From Chloroflexota bacterium (GTDB lineage Bacteria > Chloroflexota > Limnocylindria > Limnocylindrales > CSP1-4): a stretch of DNA of 64,000 bases. The stretch is taken from positions 517,815-581,814 of the forward strand of contig JADMIG010000001.1 in NCBI GenBank assembly GCA_015478725.1, written 5' to 3'. The notes below the pieces were generated by a model, which had not been told where the DNA came from, made no database searches, and was given only the letters and a program-made list of their open reading frames with translations. Positions 53,494 to 62,076 of the stretch are shown piece by piece (the first letter of the stretch is position 1; every line of letters starts with the position of its first letter). Position numbers and translations under genes: made by a program.

Positions 53494-55556
53494 ACGACGA
53501 ACTCGACGTGGCGATCCTGTCCCTCCTCGCCGCCGGTGAGACGCGGAGCGAGGCGATGGCTGCGGCGCTCGGGCGCCCGGTCCGGACGGTCAAGTACCGG
53601 CTCGGGCGGCTGCGGGACGCCGGTCTCGTCGAGTCGCCCGCCCGAGGGACATGGCACCTCACCGGCGCCGGCAACCGCGCTGCTCTGTCCGTCACCGTGC
53701 CCGAGCCGCTCGCTGCGACCGACGCCTTCGCGGCGCTGCCCGCCCAGCACCGGGCCGTTCGCCGGCTCATCGAGGATGCGGTCGTCGCCCGGCGCGCCCT
53801 CGAGGCGGTGCGCCCGACGAGCTGGCCGGGCTTCGTCCTCGTCGGCCCGGTCCTCACCGGCAAGACGCTCATCGGCCTGCTCGCCGCCCGCCGCTTCGGC
53901 CTCGATCCGGCCGCCGCGATCATCACCCTCGGGCTGGAGACGCCGGGTACCCTCCTCGGCCAGCGCGTCCAGGACGCCGGTGGCGTCTGGCGGACCGAGC
54001 CGAGTCGCCTCCTCGCCCTCCCGCTCGTCGTGTTCGACGAGTACGACAAGGTCGGCCTCGAGCTGCGTCGGGCGGCCTTCACCTACCTCGCCGGCACCCA
54101 CCGCCGGTCGCCGGACGATGCCCTCGCGGTCCACCCGACGACGATCATCACGCTCAACCTCGAGGGTGACCTCGGCGCGCTCCTGCCCGACTCGGTCCTC
54201 CGCCGTTCCGTCGTCCTCGACACGAGCGGTCTGCTTGAGGCGACCGCCGATCTCGACCTCGTGGAGTGGGACCTCGTCCTCGCTGGGCTCGCCCCGGTTG
54301 CGACGGACCTGGCGCCACCCGCGGCCGACCTCCCGGAGACGGCCCGCAGCCTCCTCCGGGCGATCCTCCGGAACTGCCTGACGGCCCGTGGCTGGGGCCT
54401 CGTTGATGGCACCTCGATCAGTCGACTCGCCCTCGGGCGCTGGGCGACGATGCCGACCGCCCCCGAGGCGGCCGTCCGCGCCGTCGCTGCCGACTACCTC
54501 CTCGTGACCGAGACGCGGGAGGGGCTCGTCGAGCCCGACTGGCCGGCCCGCTTCGAGGCCGTCAGCGGACGGTCGGACGGGCCGATCGCGGCGACGCTGG
54601 CCACGGCGCGCGATCGGCAGGCCGCCGGGGAGGCCCGCGAGGTGAGCGAGGAGCGGGCGTCCCTCGCGGCCTCGCTCGAGATCGCCGGGACCCAGGCGCG
54701 CCTCCTCGACGCCCTCGACCACGCGCTGAAGTCCGCGCCACGGACGGAGCTCACGGGCGAGGAACGGGCGACCAAGGTCACGGCCTTTCGCAAGGCCCAC
54801 CGCCTCCGCGCTGCGATCACCGGTGCTCGCAGCAACGCGGCGCTCGATGAGCTGGAGGTCCTCCTCGGGCGCGAGGTCCTCACCCCGATCGGCACGGTGG
54901 CCGCGGCGCGCGAGGCGCGGCGGCAGCAGGCCGAGCTGGAGCGGCAACGGCGGCAGGAGGACAACCGGGAGGCGCGCCGACGGGCCCACGAGGCGGCGCA
55001 GGTCGCGGAGGCGACCAGGCAGGCCGCGCAACGCGCCGCGAAGAGCCGCCGCGCCGCGGTCACGGCCCTCTGCCGGCGGACCACGACGCGCCCCCGGGAG
55101 GACGTCCTCGGCGCGCTCCTCGACGCCGACTGCCTGACCCGCCACGACGAACGGCACGGGGTAGAGACGATCGGCTCGGTCGTCGCCAACTCGCCGATCG
55201 GCCGGGCCGTCCGCGCGCGCCTTGCACCGGCCAAGCCGCCGCCGTCCGCGGCAGTCGATCGCTGGGCGCTCGATCGCCGGGCGCTCTACTCGCCGGGAGC
55301 CTTCCGACCGGTGGTGGCGGATCCTCGGCCGAACGAACCCACGCGCCACTACAAGACGGAGACCTCGACGTGGTACGTGGACCACGGCGGCCAGCGGTAT
55401 TACGCGAGCGACCTCGTCGCCTGGGAGAGCGACGCGGTCCGGGCGGTCCTCGAGGCGGCGGCCGAAGCCGTGGGTCTGCCGAGATCGAGCTGGCCCAAGC
55501 GGCGGGCGAGGACGCCGGCCGTGACGGCCGCCCGAGCGTCTGGGCGGTCGGCGTGA
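53487..55556 (+). CDS. Winged-helix AAA-type ATPase of the element
   Basis: This 689-residue protein has an N-terminal winged helix (LDVAILSLLAAGETRSEAMA, then TVKYRLGRLRDAGLVES, residues 7-50). The P-loop domain has Walker A GPVLTGKT (120-127), Walker B LVVFDEYD (180-187), a sensor-like TTIITLN (218-224) and paired Arg at 239-240. A helical middle, a coiled coil rich in Arg/Glu/Ala near 460-515 and a C-terminal piece (WYVDHGGQRYYASDLV) follow. The family is unknown to me; it may be a replication or regulatory protein of the element. The ATG at 53487 gives the wing start; an upstream GTG/ATG adds 17 residues. Confidence 0.72.
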   Translation: MLNDELDVAILSLLAAGETRSEAMAAALGRPVRTVKYRLGRLRDAGLVESPARGTWHLTGAGNRAALSVTVPEPLAATDAFAALPAQHRAVRRLIEDAVVARRALEAVRPTSWPGFVLVGPVLTGKTLIGLLAARRFGLDPAAAIITLGLETPGTLLGQRVQDAGGVWRTEPSRLLALPLVVFDEYDKVGLELRRAAFTYLAGTHRRSPDDALAVHPTTIITLNLEGDLGALLPDSVLRRSVVLDTSGLLEATADLDLVEWDLVLAGLAPVATDLAPPAADLPETARSLLRAILRNCLTARGWGLVDGTSISRLALGRWATMPTAPEAAVRAVAADYLLVTETREGLVEPDWPARFEAVSGRSDGPIAATLATARDRQAAGEAREVSEERASLAASLEIAGTQARLLDALDHALKSAPRTELTGEERATKVTAFRKAHRLRAAITGARSNAALDELEVLLGREVLTPIGTVAAAREARRQQAELERQRRQEDNREARRRAHEAAQVAEATRQAAQRAAKSRRAAVTALCRRTTTRPREDVLGALLDADCLTRHDERHGVETIGSVVANSPIGRAVRARLAPAKPPPSAAVDRWALDRRALYSPGAFRPVVADPRPNEPTRHYKTETSTWYVDHGGQRYYASDLVAWESDAVRAVLEAAAEAVGLPRSSWPKRRARTPAVTAARASGRSA

Positions 55557-55920
55557 CGATGCGTGCGATCGTGCCGACGACCCTGGGACTCCGCGATGGA
55601 GGACGGGCCAGGCCGGCGCCCGATCGGCTCTCGGGCAGGCGGTCCAGCATCGGCAGCGCGACCCTCGGCCGCCTCCTCGCCGCCGCCGATCATCAACAGC
55701 CGGCGTCGGGTGAGGACAGCTGAGGCGGACCCTCGGCCGCCGATTCCCCCTGCGCGGTACCCAGGACCCCGTCCCAATAGGGGAACCCCCCGAAGACGGT
55801 CCGATTCGTGCTCCACGCGGCCTCACTTCGGGGGCGATCAGAAGGAGGGGCGGTCAAGGCGTCCTTGCAGGTTTGCCGGTAGTGACCCCTGACGATTAGG
55901 TCTTGTCCGGCCGCAAGGCT

Positions 55921-56044
55921 AGGTCGACTCGGCGACGAAGGCACCCCGCTCATCGACGAGCCGCTGCCAGACCCGGCGGGCGGCGTGGCGCTGCTTGCGT
56001 GGGGCGACGAGGTCTCGACGAGCCAGGCCCGGATCGTCGCCGCG
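55921..56044 (-). pseudogene. IS21-family transposase (IstA) relic
   Basis: On the minus strand one frame reads LVAPRKQRHAARRVWQRLVD and then ERGAFVAEST, which is the conserved IstA stretch (PRKQRHTARRIWQRLVDEHG...). The AWLV just before it is in another frame, so there is a frameshift. The rest of the transposase and the IstB gene are missing. The stretch 55557-56182 has no other gene. It marks an old insertion. Confidence 0.65.
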
Positions 56045-56182
56045 TGTGAACCGATCGCCGGTTCCACCCGGGTCGGCCCAGAGATGGCCGGCGGTCCCGG
56101 AGTCCGGACAGTCTACGAGTCAGCCTGCGAGCGTCACGCTACCTGTCCCGCGACAGCGGCGGGAGCGGTCCGGTGCGCGCAA

Positions 56183-56689
56183 TCAGGTCGGCAGTGCCAG
56201 GGCGACGGGCCGACCGCCGACGAAGGCCGAGATGACCCGTTCGGCGAAGGCGGCATCGTCATTGCTGATCCCGCCGATGGTCAGGGCGGCATTGGCAGCC
56301 TCGACCACGACGGTGCCGTGTCGGAAGCCCTTGTTGAAGGAGGCGCCCGTGATCCCGCGGTAGGGCATCTGGCCCATGCCCTTGTGGATCACGCCCGTGT
56401 GGTAGTAGACGATCCGCTCGGTCGTCAAGACGAACTTGTCGTGGCGGAATTCCCCTTTCCGCCGGTGGTCGAAGAGCGAGGCGGGGAAGGCTGCCAGGAC
56501 TTGTTCGCTCGGATGAAGTTGCTGCCGCACGAAATCGGGGATCGAGGTCCGAACACGGGGTTGGACGTAGTCCGGCACGGTCGCAGCGTCGTCGACCTGA
56601 GCCGAGCCATCGGATGCGGTGCCGCATGAGGCGCAGAATCGCGAGCCGTCGGCAAGTGCCGCGCCGCAGCTGGAGCAGAACGCTGGCAT
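56183..56689 (-). CDS. Zinc-ribbon plus PH-like domain protein
   Basis: This 168-residue protein starts MPAFCSSCGAALADGSRFCA with CxxC pairs at residues 5-8 and 19-22, a zinc ribbon. A short linker precedes a PH-like (YokE/bPH type) domain with LHPSEQVLAAFPASLFDHRR and FVLTTERIVYY. Such proteins are soluble or membrane-peripheral sensors of unknown role. It is a complete gene in the element, next to the DUF3761 gene. Confidence 0.7.
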   Translation of the reverse strand: MPAFCSSCGAALADGSRFCASCGTASDGSAQVDDAATVPDYVQPRVRTSIPDFVRQQLHPSEQVLAAFPASLFDHRRKGEFRHDKFVLTTERIVYYHTGVIHKGMGQMPYRGITGASFNKGFRHGTVVVEAANAALTIGGISNDDAAFAERVISAFVGGRPVALALPT

Positions 56690-56870
56690 GACGTCTCCCT
56701 CGTCTCGCGTAAGTCCCAGCGAGTCTACGCCACCCCGTCACGACGCTGCCTGACGTGCGTGGCGTCACGGCAAGAAAGCGGCTCCGTCGGGATCCCCCAT
56801 CCGCCGCGTTAAGCTCGCGGTGATCCGGTCGGCCGAGCACGGCGCAGCGGTAATCATCGCGGCGCCCCGG

Positions 56871-57461
56871 CTAGTGGCTGTACAACGTCTGGTAGTAGCC
56901 GCCATGACGCGAGCAGACGCCCTGGCGACCTCCGGAATGGCTGAACGTCGAGTCGGCGCACTGGACGACGTAGCCGTTCGTGCTGGTCCAGAAGCTCGCG
57001 ATGCAGCCAAAGTAGGCACAGAAGTTCGCCGGTGGGCTCGTGATGAGTTGGCCCGGGCTGAAGTTGTAACCCCAGGGATTCCCGTAGACCCCAGTCGGAG
57101 CCGCGGTGGGCGCGGGAGTGGGCTTCGGAGTCGGCCGCGGAGTGGGCTTCGGAGTCGGCCGCGGCGTAGGCACTGGTGTGGGTTGCGCCGTGGGCCGAGG
57201 AGTGGCCTTCGCGACGGATGTCTTCGACGGCGTCGCCGTGACGAGCGGCTGTGTCGGTGTCGCCGCCGCGGCGAGCGCGGACGGCGCAGGCGACGCACCA
57301 CCCAGGGGGCTCCCCGATGCGGCACTCGGCTGACCGGGAGCAACGGAGCCCGCCGGTGCCGTGAGGGTGGAGATGCCGCCAAGAGCGACGAGCAGCGCGA
57401 CGGCGATCGTGATCTTCTGCCCGCGTGAGGCCGCACGCCAAGCGTTGCCGATTCCGCTCAT
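56871..57461 (-). CDS. Membrane-anchored DUF3761-like protein with Pro-rich stalk
   Basis: This 196-residue protein has an N-terminal transmembrane anchor (ITIAVALLVALGGISTL), a linker of Pro/Thr/Lys repeats (TPRPTPKP twice) and a C-terminal domain GYVVQCADSTFSHSGGRQG / VCSRHGGYYQ that matches DUF3761. The conserved His and Cys suggest a small extracellular fold. Its function is unknown. The ATG at 57461 is good, and the gene is complete. Confidence 0.7.
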   Translation of the reverse strand: MSGIGNAWRAASRGQKITIAVALLVALGGISTLTAPAGSVAPGQPSAASGSPLGGASPAPSALAAAATPTQPLVTATPSKTSVAKATPRPTAQPTPVPTPRPTPKPTPRPTPKPTPAPTAAPTGVYGNPWGYNFSPGQLITSPPANFCAYFGCIASFWTSTNGYVVQCADSTFSHSGGRQGVCSRHGGYYQTLYSH

Positions 57462-57652
57462 CGACCGTCCCTCCCGTGCTTGCTACCCGAGTCGCGAAAG
57501 CGGGTCGCGTTCGGACCATCCGCGGCGTTCGGGATCCGCTGCTCCCTGGTCCGGGCCACGACCTGGTGACGTCCCGCGACGGCAGGTTATATCAGCCCGC
57601 GTGTCCGGTACGCCTCTGGCATCGGCTTGCACGCAAGCTGTGGGAGGAAGCG

Positions 57653-58045
57653 GTGACCGTCCGGGATCGCTACAACACCTTGGTCGAGCGTCACGAGATC
57701 GCCTGGGAGCTCGCGATGGGCGGGCTCGCGTTGGTCTGGGTCGCCCTCGGCTTCCTCGTCGATCAGATCGGCTCCGGTATCCGCCCGGAGCTTGAGGCGA
57801 TCGAGCTCCTCGTGACCGGCGTCTTCATCGCCGAGTTCGTCAGCCGCATCGTCTGCGCCCACGATCGGCTGCAGTACCTGCGCGGGCACTGGATCGACGC
57901 GGTGGCCCTCGTCCCTCCGGTCCGAGCGTTTCGATTGCTCCGGCTCCTGCGGCTCCTCCGCCTGGTTCGCGCATTCGCCGGCTTCTACCGCGCGGCAATG
58001 CACGTCCGAGGGTCCTTCTGGCGCTGGGAGTCCGGTCAGGAGTGA
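57653..58045 (+). CDS. Voltage-sensor-domain membrane protein (no pore)
   Basis: This protein of about 130 residues has four hydrophobic segments like S1-S4 of a voltage-gated ion channel: WELAMGGLALVWVALGFLVD, then ELLVTGVFIAEFVSRIV, WIDAVALVPP, and the S4-like FRLLRLLRLLRLVRAF with Arg at every third residue. A pore region (S5-P-S6) is missing; it ends soon after S4. It may be a voltage-sensor-only protein like a proton channel, or a remnant of a channel. The GTG at 57653 is one of several possible starts upstream. Confidence 0.6.
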   Translation: MTVRDRYNTLVERHEIAWELAMGGLALVWVALGFLVDQIGSGIRPELEAIELLVTGVFIAEFVSRIVCAHDRLQYLRGHWIDAVALVPPVRAFRLLRLLRLLRLVRAFAGFYRAAMHVRGSFWRWESGQE

Positions 58046-58335
58046 TCGGCCTCCCGACGCGCCCGGCATCGACGATGTCGGCGGCACGCGCCGGTGATGC
58101 GCGCCCGTTGGACCACGCCCGCGAGCGCCATGGTGAGCGGCATGGCCACCAGGACGCCGAGGCCGTCGCTCTACGGCACGGTATTGCAGCGGCAGGACCG
58201 CCTGTACTTCCCGAAGACGACGACCCATCGGTCGCGGTGGCCGCCAGGCTGAAGGGGCTTTGAAGGCCGCCAATCACGATCTACCATGGGGACGAGCGTG
58301 CTAGGCTGACCGTCCAGTGCCGCTCAAGGAGCGAG

Positions 58336-58902
58336 ATGGGACTCGACGAGGTTATACGCGGTCGGCTCGGCGGGACGCAGGTGCTCGCCGAGGTCCGCGG
58401 CACGAACAGTCGCCTCGTGGCCCTGCCCGAGGGTGTCATGGTGTTCCCCGACGATGGCCGTCGGCAACGCGCACTCCGCTGGGACGAGATCGAGGACGTC
58501 ACCCTCGACACCGGGCAACTGCGGCCGCCGTTCGCCGTGGTCAGGCTTCGTGCCGGCCCCCCACCTCCCCACGGAGCGATGCAACTCACCGCGAGCGACA
58601 TTGCTGTCCAGATCATCCCGTTCGGACCAGGACGGAGGACCGCGGAGGCGTCCCTGGAGAAGGTGCGTGCACTGCTCGCCGAACGCAACGCGAGTCGGGG
58701 AACGCCGGTCGAGGCGTCTGGGCCGGGTGCGGCAACCGGGCCGGCTGCATTGGAAACGGCGTCCCCTCCCGGATTCTGCCCACAATGCGGAGCTCCCAGG
58801 GATACTCAAGCGCGCTTCTGCGCAAGCTGCGGAGCACCGCTGAGCGGAGCGGCGATCGCCCCGGGTGCGGCGCCGCGTGCGCTGCCCGCTGCGGCTTCTC
58901 CC
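58336..58902 (+). pseudogene. PH-like/zinc-ribbon protein truncated by an IS1595-type relic
   Basis: The N-terminal 110 residues form a beta-rich PH-like domain (VLAEVRGTNSRLVALPEGVM, VTLDTGQLRPPF) and then a zinc ribbon CPQCGAPRDTQARFCASCGAP near 150-172. After residue 189 the sequence becomes transposase-like (next entry), and the frame runs on without a stop through a lipoprotein to 59781. The present 481-residue frame is therefore a chance fusion, not one designed protein. The ATG at 58336 follows a GGAGCGAG stretch. Confidence 0.6.
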
Positions 58903-59092
58903 GTGCACGTTTCGGTCGAGCCTTACCACCTGTTCCGGTATCTCGACGAACGCGCCTTCACGTTCAACGAGCGCGGCAAGCGCGATCTTGGCCGGTTCAT
59001 TGATGGTCGTGATGCAGGCAGTCGGCCGCCGCGTGACGTGGGCCGAGCTGACCGGCAAGGCTTTGCACGCAACCGGCGAAGCGGCAGGGTAG
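58903..59092 (+). pseudogene. IS1595-family transposase C-terminal relic
   Basis: The frame gives VHVSVEPYHLFRYLDERAFT and FNERGKRDLGRFI, the end of an ISXO2-like transposase. After a +1 shift, VMQAVGRRVTWAELTGKALH continues to a TAG at 59090. This resembles the common C-terminal end of the family. It is from a different subgroup than the intact copy at 62121. No left end or inverted repeats were found. Confidence 0.7.
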
Positions 59093-59133
59093 AGGTCCGC
59101 GCCCAAAGCGCTATGGCTAAACCGGAGAGACAC

Positions 59134-59781
59134 ATGCGGGGGATGCACGCATCCATCCTGGCACTTGCGCTCCTAGCAGCAGGCTGCGGTGGCGCAACGA
59201 CTCCGACTGTGCAAGCACCCACGACGGCTCCGACTAGCACAGCGGCTCCTACCGTGCCATCGTCGCAACCATCCGCCAGCCGGACTGCATCTGCCATCCC
59301 CTCGGCTTCTGTCACTCCAGCAACCGTGACCGGCTTCGGTGCGACCAGTACCGCATGGGACGCTGCTCACGCCACCGACACCAACTTTCCGGGCCAGATG
59401 TATGAGCCCGACCCGGCAATCGGTGGGGCCGATCGCTACTTCGCGTTCATGCGCGACGGCGGCCGTGTGGTTGGCTACACCATGCACATCCCGCCCCAAG
59501 ACCTCGCCTTGGCCGAGTCTCAGGCGCTGACCGAGGTCCCGGCCGATACCCGCGTCTTGTGGATGGCCAAGCGCAACGTGTGCGAGCAGATGGAGCTTCA
59601 AAGTTCGACCCTCGGCACGCTCCTGTCACGACTCGGCGACAAGGCCGGCGATGTGTTCGTGGAACTGGACACGGTGGACTTCAACTCAGGAGCTCCACCG
59701 TCATTCGATGCCCACCAAATCGACAATGTCGTCATGGCGATCGGCTCGTATTCGTCGGCTGCCAAAGCCCCTGCCTGTTGA
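59134..59781 (+). CDS. Lipoprotein of unknown function
   Basis: This 215-residue protein has a signal peptide MRGMHASILALALLAAGCGG with lipobox LAAGC and a Thr/Ser/Ala/Pro-rich linker. The C-terminal domain is globular (TNFPGQMYEPDPAIGG, GYTMHIPPQDLALAESQA, AKRNVCEQME and FDAHQIDNVVMAIGSY). The ATG at 59134 has GGAGAG 5 nt before it; this RBS shows that it starts here and not as part of the upstream frame. I cannot name the family. Confidence 0.7.
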   Translation: MRGMHASILALALLAAGCGGATTPTVQAPTTAPTSTAAPTVPSSQPSASRTASAIPSASVTPATVTGFGATSTAWDAAHATDTNFPGQMYEPDPAIGGADRYFAFMRDGGRVVGYTMHIPPQDLALAESQALTEVPADTRVLWMAKRNVCEQMELQSSTLGTLLSRLGDKAGDVFVELDTVDFNSGAPPSFDAHQIDNVVMAIGSYSSAAKAPAC

Positions 59782-59793
59782 CGGGAGGATGCG

Positions 59794-60048
59794 ATGGGCC
59801 AGAAGGATCGGATGCTCAAGGGGATCGGCGCCCGAGAGATTGGCTACCCGTATCACACGAATACCAGAGAGGAACGATCCCGCTATCACAACCGCTCCGA
59901 CTGCGGCGATGGTCGGACCATCAAGCAGGAGGACATTCGGTCTGGCCAGGGTGGTTCTGGGCGCACGCTGTGCAAGGAGTGCGAGAAGCTTGGGCAGGCG
60001 GCCACCACGCCAGCTCCCAGAAAGGCCCCGTCGGCTCCCCGTCAATAA
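59794..60048 (+). CDS. Small CxxC-containing protein
   Basis: This 84-residue basic protein starts MGQKDRMLKGIGAREIGYPY and has single Cys residues, then a CKEC pair near 60. It is 12 bp after the lipoprotein, with GGGAGG just upstream of the ATG, so it is likely translated in the same transcript. No domain is recognised. Confidence 0.5.
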   Translation: MGQKDRMLKGIGAREIGYPYHTNTREERSRYHNRSDCGDGRTIKQEDIRSGQGGSGRTLCKECEKLGQAATTPAPRKAPSAPRQ

Positions 60049-60246
60049 CGGGCCACACGCGACGGGGCGCAGAGAGCGGCATACCAATCCGCTCGCGATT
60101 CTGAGTCCGCAGGACCGCCGCTAATGCCCGGAAGCCTTCGTCGCGTTCCCCGGCAAAACGGACGGTCGGCTCCGCGAAGGCATGACCCGGCCCCCCCTCG
60201 CAGGACTCAAACGTCTCTATGAACCGCACTGGGCCGTCGTCGGGAG

Positions 60247-60801
60247 CTAGCGCGAACGCCTTCGCCGGCTCGTGCGCTCGATCAGACGCGCCATCTCCTC
60301 CTCGTGCCGGCGCCCTATCTCCGTCTGTTGGTCCACCCACTCCTTGTCCGTCAGAGGGCGGCTCCTGCGCTTCGGCCGGCGCAGCAAGGGCGGGATGTCG
60401 GTTCGCGAGTCCGCGGCCATGAGCGCTTGCCGGAACGCTCGCTCGAGTTCGCCCCGCTCCATGCCGTTGATCTCAAGATGACCGATAAACACACGGACGT
60501 GGTTATGAACGCTTCGGTCGCTCATGTCCTCCCGCCGACCGTCGGCGCGAAAGCCCTTGAGCTTGTCGTAAAGCCAGTTCGTCAGCAATCCGACGCCGAC
60601 TACTCCGCCAACGTCCATGACGACCTGGACGATAGAGCGCCACTCGTCGGGGCTGGCCGCCTTGGTGGCCGGCAGCGGCGTGACGCGGACATCGGCCGCA
60701 ACGCCCTCTGGCAGGCCGGCCATCTCGTCGGCGACCCCCTCCAAGTCGAGGCCGTAGCGAGCAGCAAACGTAATCGTGATGCGGTCGGCCACGATCCCCA
60801 T
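60247..60801 (-). CDS. Hypothetical membrane protein paired with DUF4238 gene
   Basis: This protein of about 184 residues has an N-terminal beta stretch (DRITITFAARYGLDLEGV) and a hydrophobic segment VVMDVGGVVGVGLLTNWLYD that may cross the membrane. A basic Arg/Lys-rich C-terminal half (RRPKRRSRPLTDKEWVD) follows. It begins 39 bp after the DUF4238 stop, so the two genes form one operon. I do not recognise its family. Confidence 0.5.
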   Translation of the reverse strand: MGIVADRITITFAARYGLDLEGVADEMAGLPEGVAADVRVTPLPATKAASPDEWRSIVQVVMDVGGVVGVGLLTNWLYDKLKGFRADGRREDMSDRSVHNHVRVFIGHLEINGMERGELERAFRQALMAADSRTDIPPLLRRPKRRSRPLTDKEWVDQQTEIGRRHEEEMARLIERTSRRRRSR

Positions 60802-60840
60802 CCTCCGCACCAAACCTTCGTGGTGTCGGGGAGCCAAGGC

Positions 60841-61908
60841 TCAGTTCAGCCCAGCAGGCTTCATTCCCGGCTGAAGGTACACCTGCCATTCATCCGGAAG
60901 GTTGCGGACTTCGACTTGCCGCACATGTGTGCGCTCCTGGGGTGTCATCAACTTGTGAATGGCCTCGAGGTCCGCTTTGTCGCGACCCCACACGTGCGAG
61001 GAAGCAGAGCGCCACGAGGCGAGGTTCGCGCGGCAAACCCAATCGTCGGAGTCAGCCACCCGCACCGGCGCAGTTACCGCGATGATGTTTGCCGTTCGAC
61101 GGTCGCGCAATACAAGAAGCCGCACTGGGCTGAGCGGCATGACGATCTCGACACCGGGTGTCCTGAAGCCCTGCTCCTCATCCGCGGGCGTGCCCGGTGG
61201 CATCACGGCCACGACCGGTTCGTCGCCGAGCAACAGCCACGGCGGAGCCTTCGCCTCGCGAATCTCCCAGGCCATCTCGAAGAAGGCTTGGGGCTGGCTC
61301 TTGAGCGCCAGATCAAGCACGTGGACGAGAGCAAACCCCGCTGGCGGCCGGATCTCAAGTTCGCCACTGCGAAAGAGGGCGAGCCATTCGAGCCGAAGGT
61401 CCTCCAGTGTCTGGCCCTCCTTGGCCACCAGACCGACCTCGACCGCACGCGCAGCGAAGGCGTCGCGATCGGAGAGCAACTTGTCGTTCTCAGCAAGTGC
61501 GTGGAATACGGCCGCCTCTTCGGCGCGTTCGACCATCGCAGGGACCCGCGCGCGTTGGATGGCTAGGTAGTGGGCGAGATCGAACCGCGCCCTCGGATCG
61601 AAAGGCTGGTCGCCCGGCTGGAGCGAGAGGAGGTCTGAGAGATGCGGCGCAGCATCCGTCTCGGCTTTTTGGAAGAGTTCCTGCTCAAGTCCACCTTCCG
61701 TCCCACCCGACGCTTTGGCCACGTGGTAGTAGTCGGGATGTACGGATGAGCTTCGGACGGTTCCGGGGAAGACCAGGTCCTTCTGCTTGTCGTAGACCCA
61801 GATGCTTTGGTTGGCAGGTCCTGACCCGAATCGACGAAGGTGGAAGTCGGGGACGGTGTGCGGGCGGTGGGTCTCGTTCACGTCAATGGGATCGTAGTGG
61901 CTCTCCAC
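60841..61908 (-). CDS. DUF4238 domain protein
   Basis: This 355-residue protein begins with the DUF4238 motif HTVPDFHLRRFG (near residues 17-28) and WVYDK. Later parts show AHYLAIQRARVPAMVERAEE (near 112-131), SQPQAFFEMAWEI and LLGDEPVVAVMP. The family is of unknown function and is commonly found in mobile or accessory DNA. The gene has a partner downstream. A defence role is conjecture. Confidence 0.75.
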   Translation of the reverse strand: MESHYDPIDVNETHRPHTVPDFHLRRFGSGPANQSIWVYDKQKDLVFPGTVRSSSVHPDYYHVAKASGGTEGGLEQELFQKAETDAAPHLSDLLSLQPGDQPFDPRARFDLAHYLAIQRARVPAMVERAEEAAVFHALAENDKLLSDRDAFAARAVEVGLVAKEGQTLEDLRLEWLALFRSGELEIRPPAGFALVHVLDLALKSQPQAFFEMAWEIREAKAPPWLLLGDEPVVAVMPPGTPADEEQGFRTPGVEIVMPLSPVRLLVLRDRRTANIIAVTAPVRVADSDDWVCRANLASWRSASSHVWGRDKADLEAIHKLMTPQERTHVRQVEVRNLPDEWQVYLQPGMKPAGLN

Positions 61909-62076
61909 GCCACGACCAAGCCCAACCGCGGTCCTGTTGGTATACGAGGACCCGCCGAGATCCCCTCGTGCGGTGGGGGGCTCTCCACGAACGCCGACCT
62001 GAACCTCGTTGAATGAGTGAGGCTCAACCGACCCGGGCGAGCGGTTCCATCCTGTGTCGTGCCACGATCCGGACGA

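Noticed and set aside
58042..58263. A 73-codon plus-strand frame after the voltage-sensor gene
   Set aside because: It has no ribosome-binding site or hydrophobic or family-like pattern; it may hold remnants, but I cannot support a gene.
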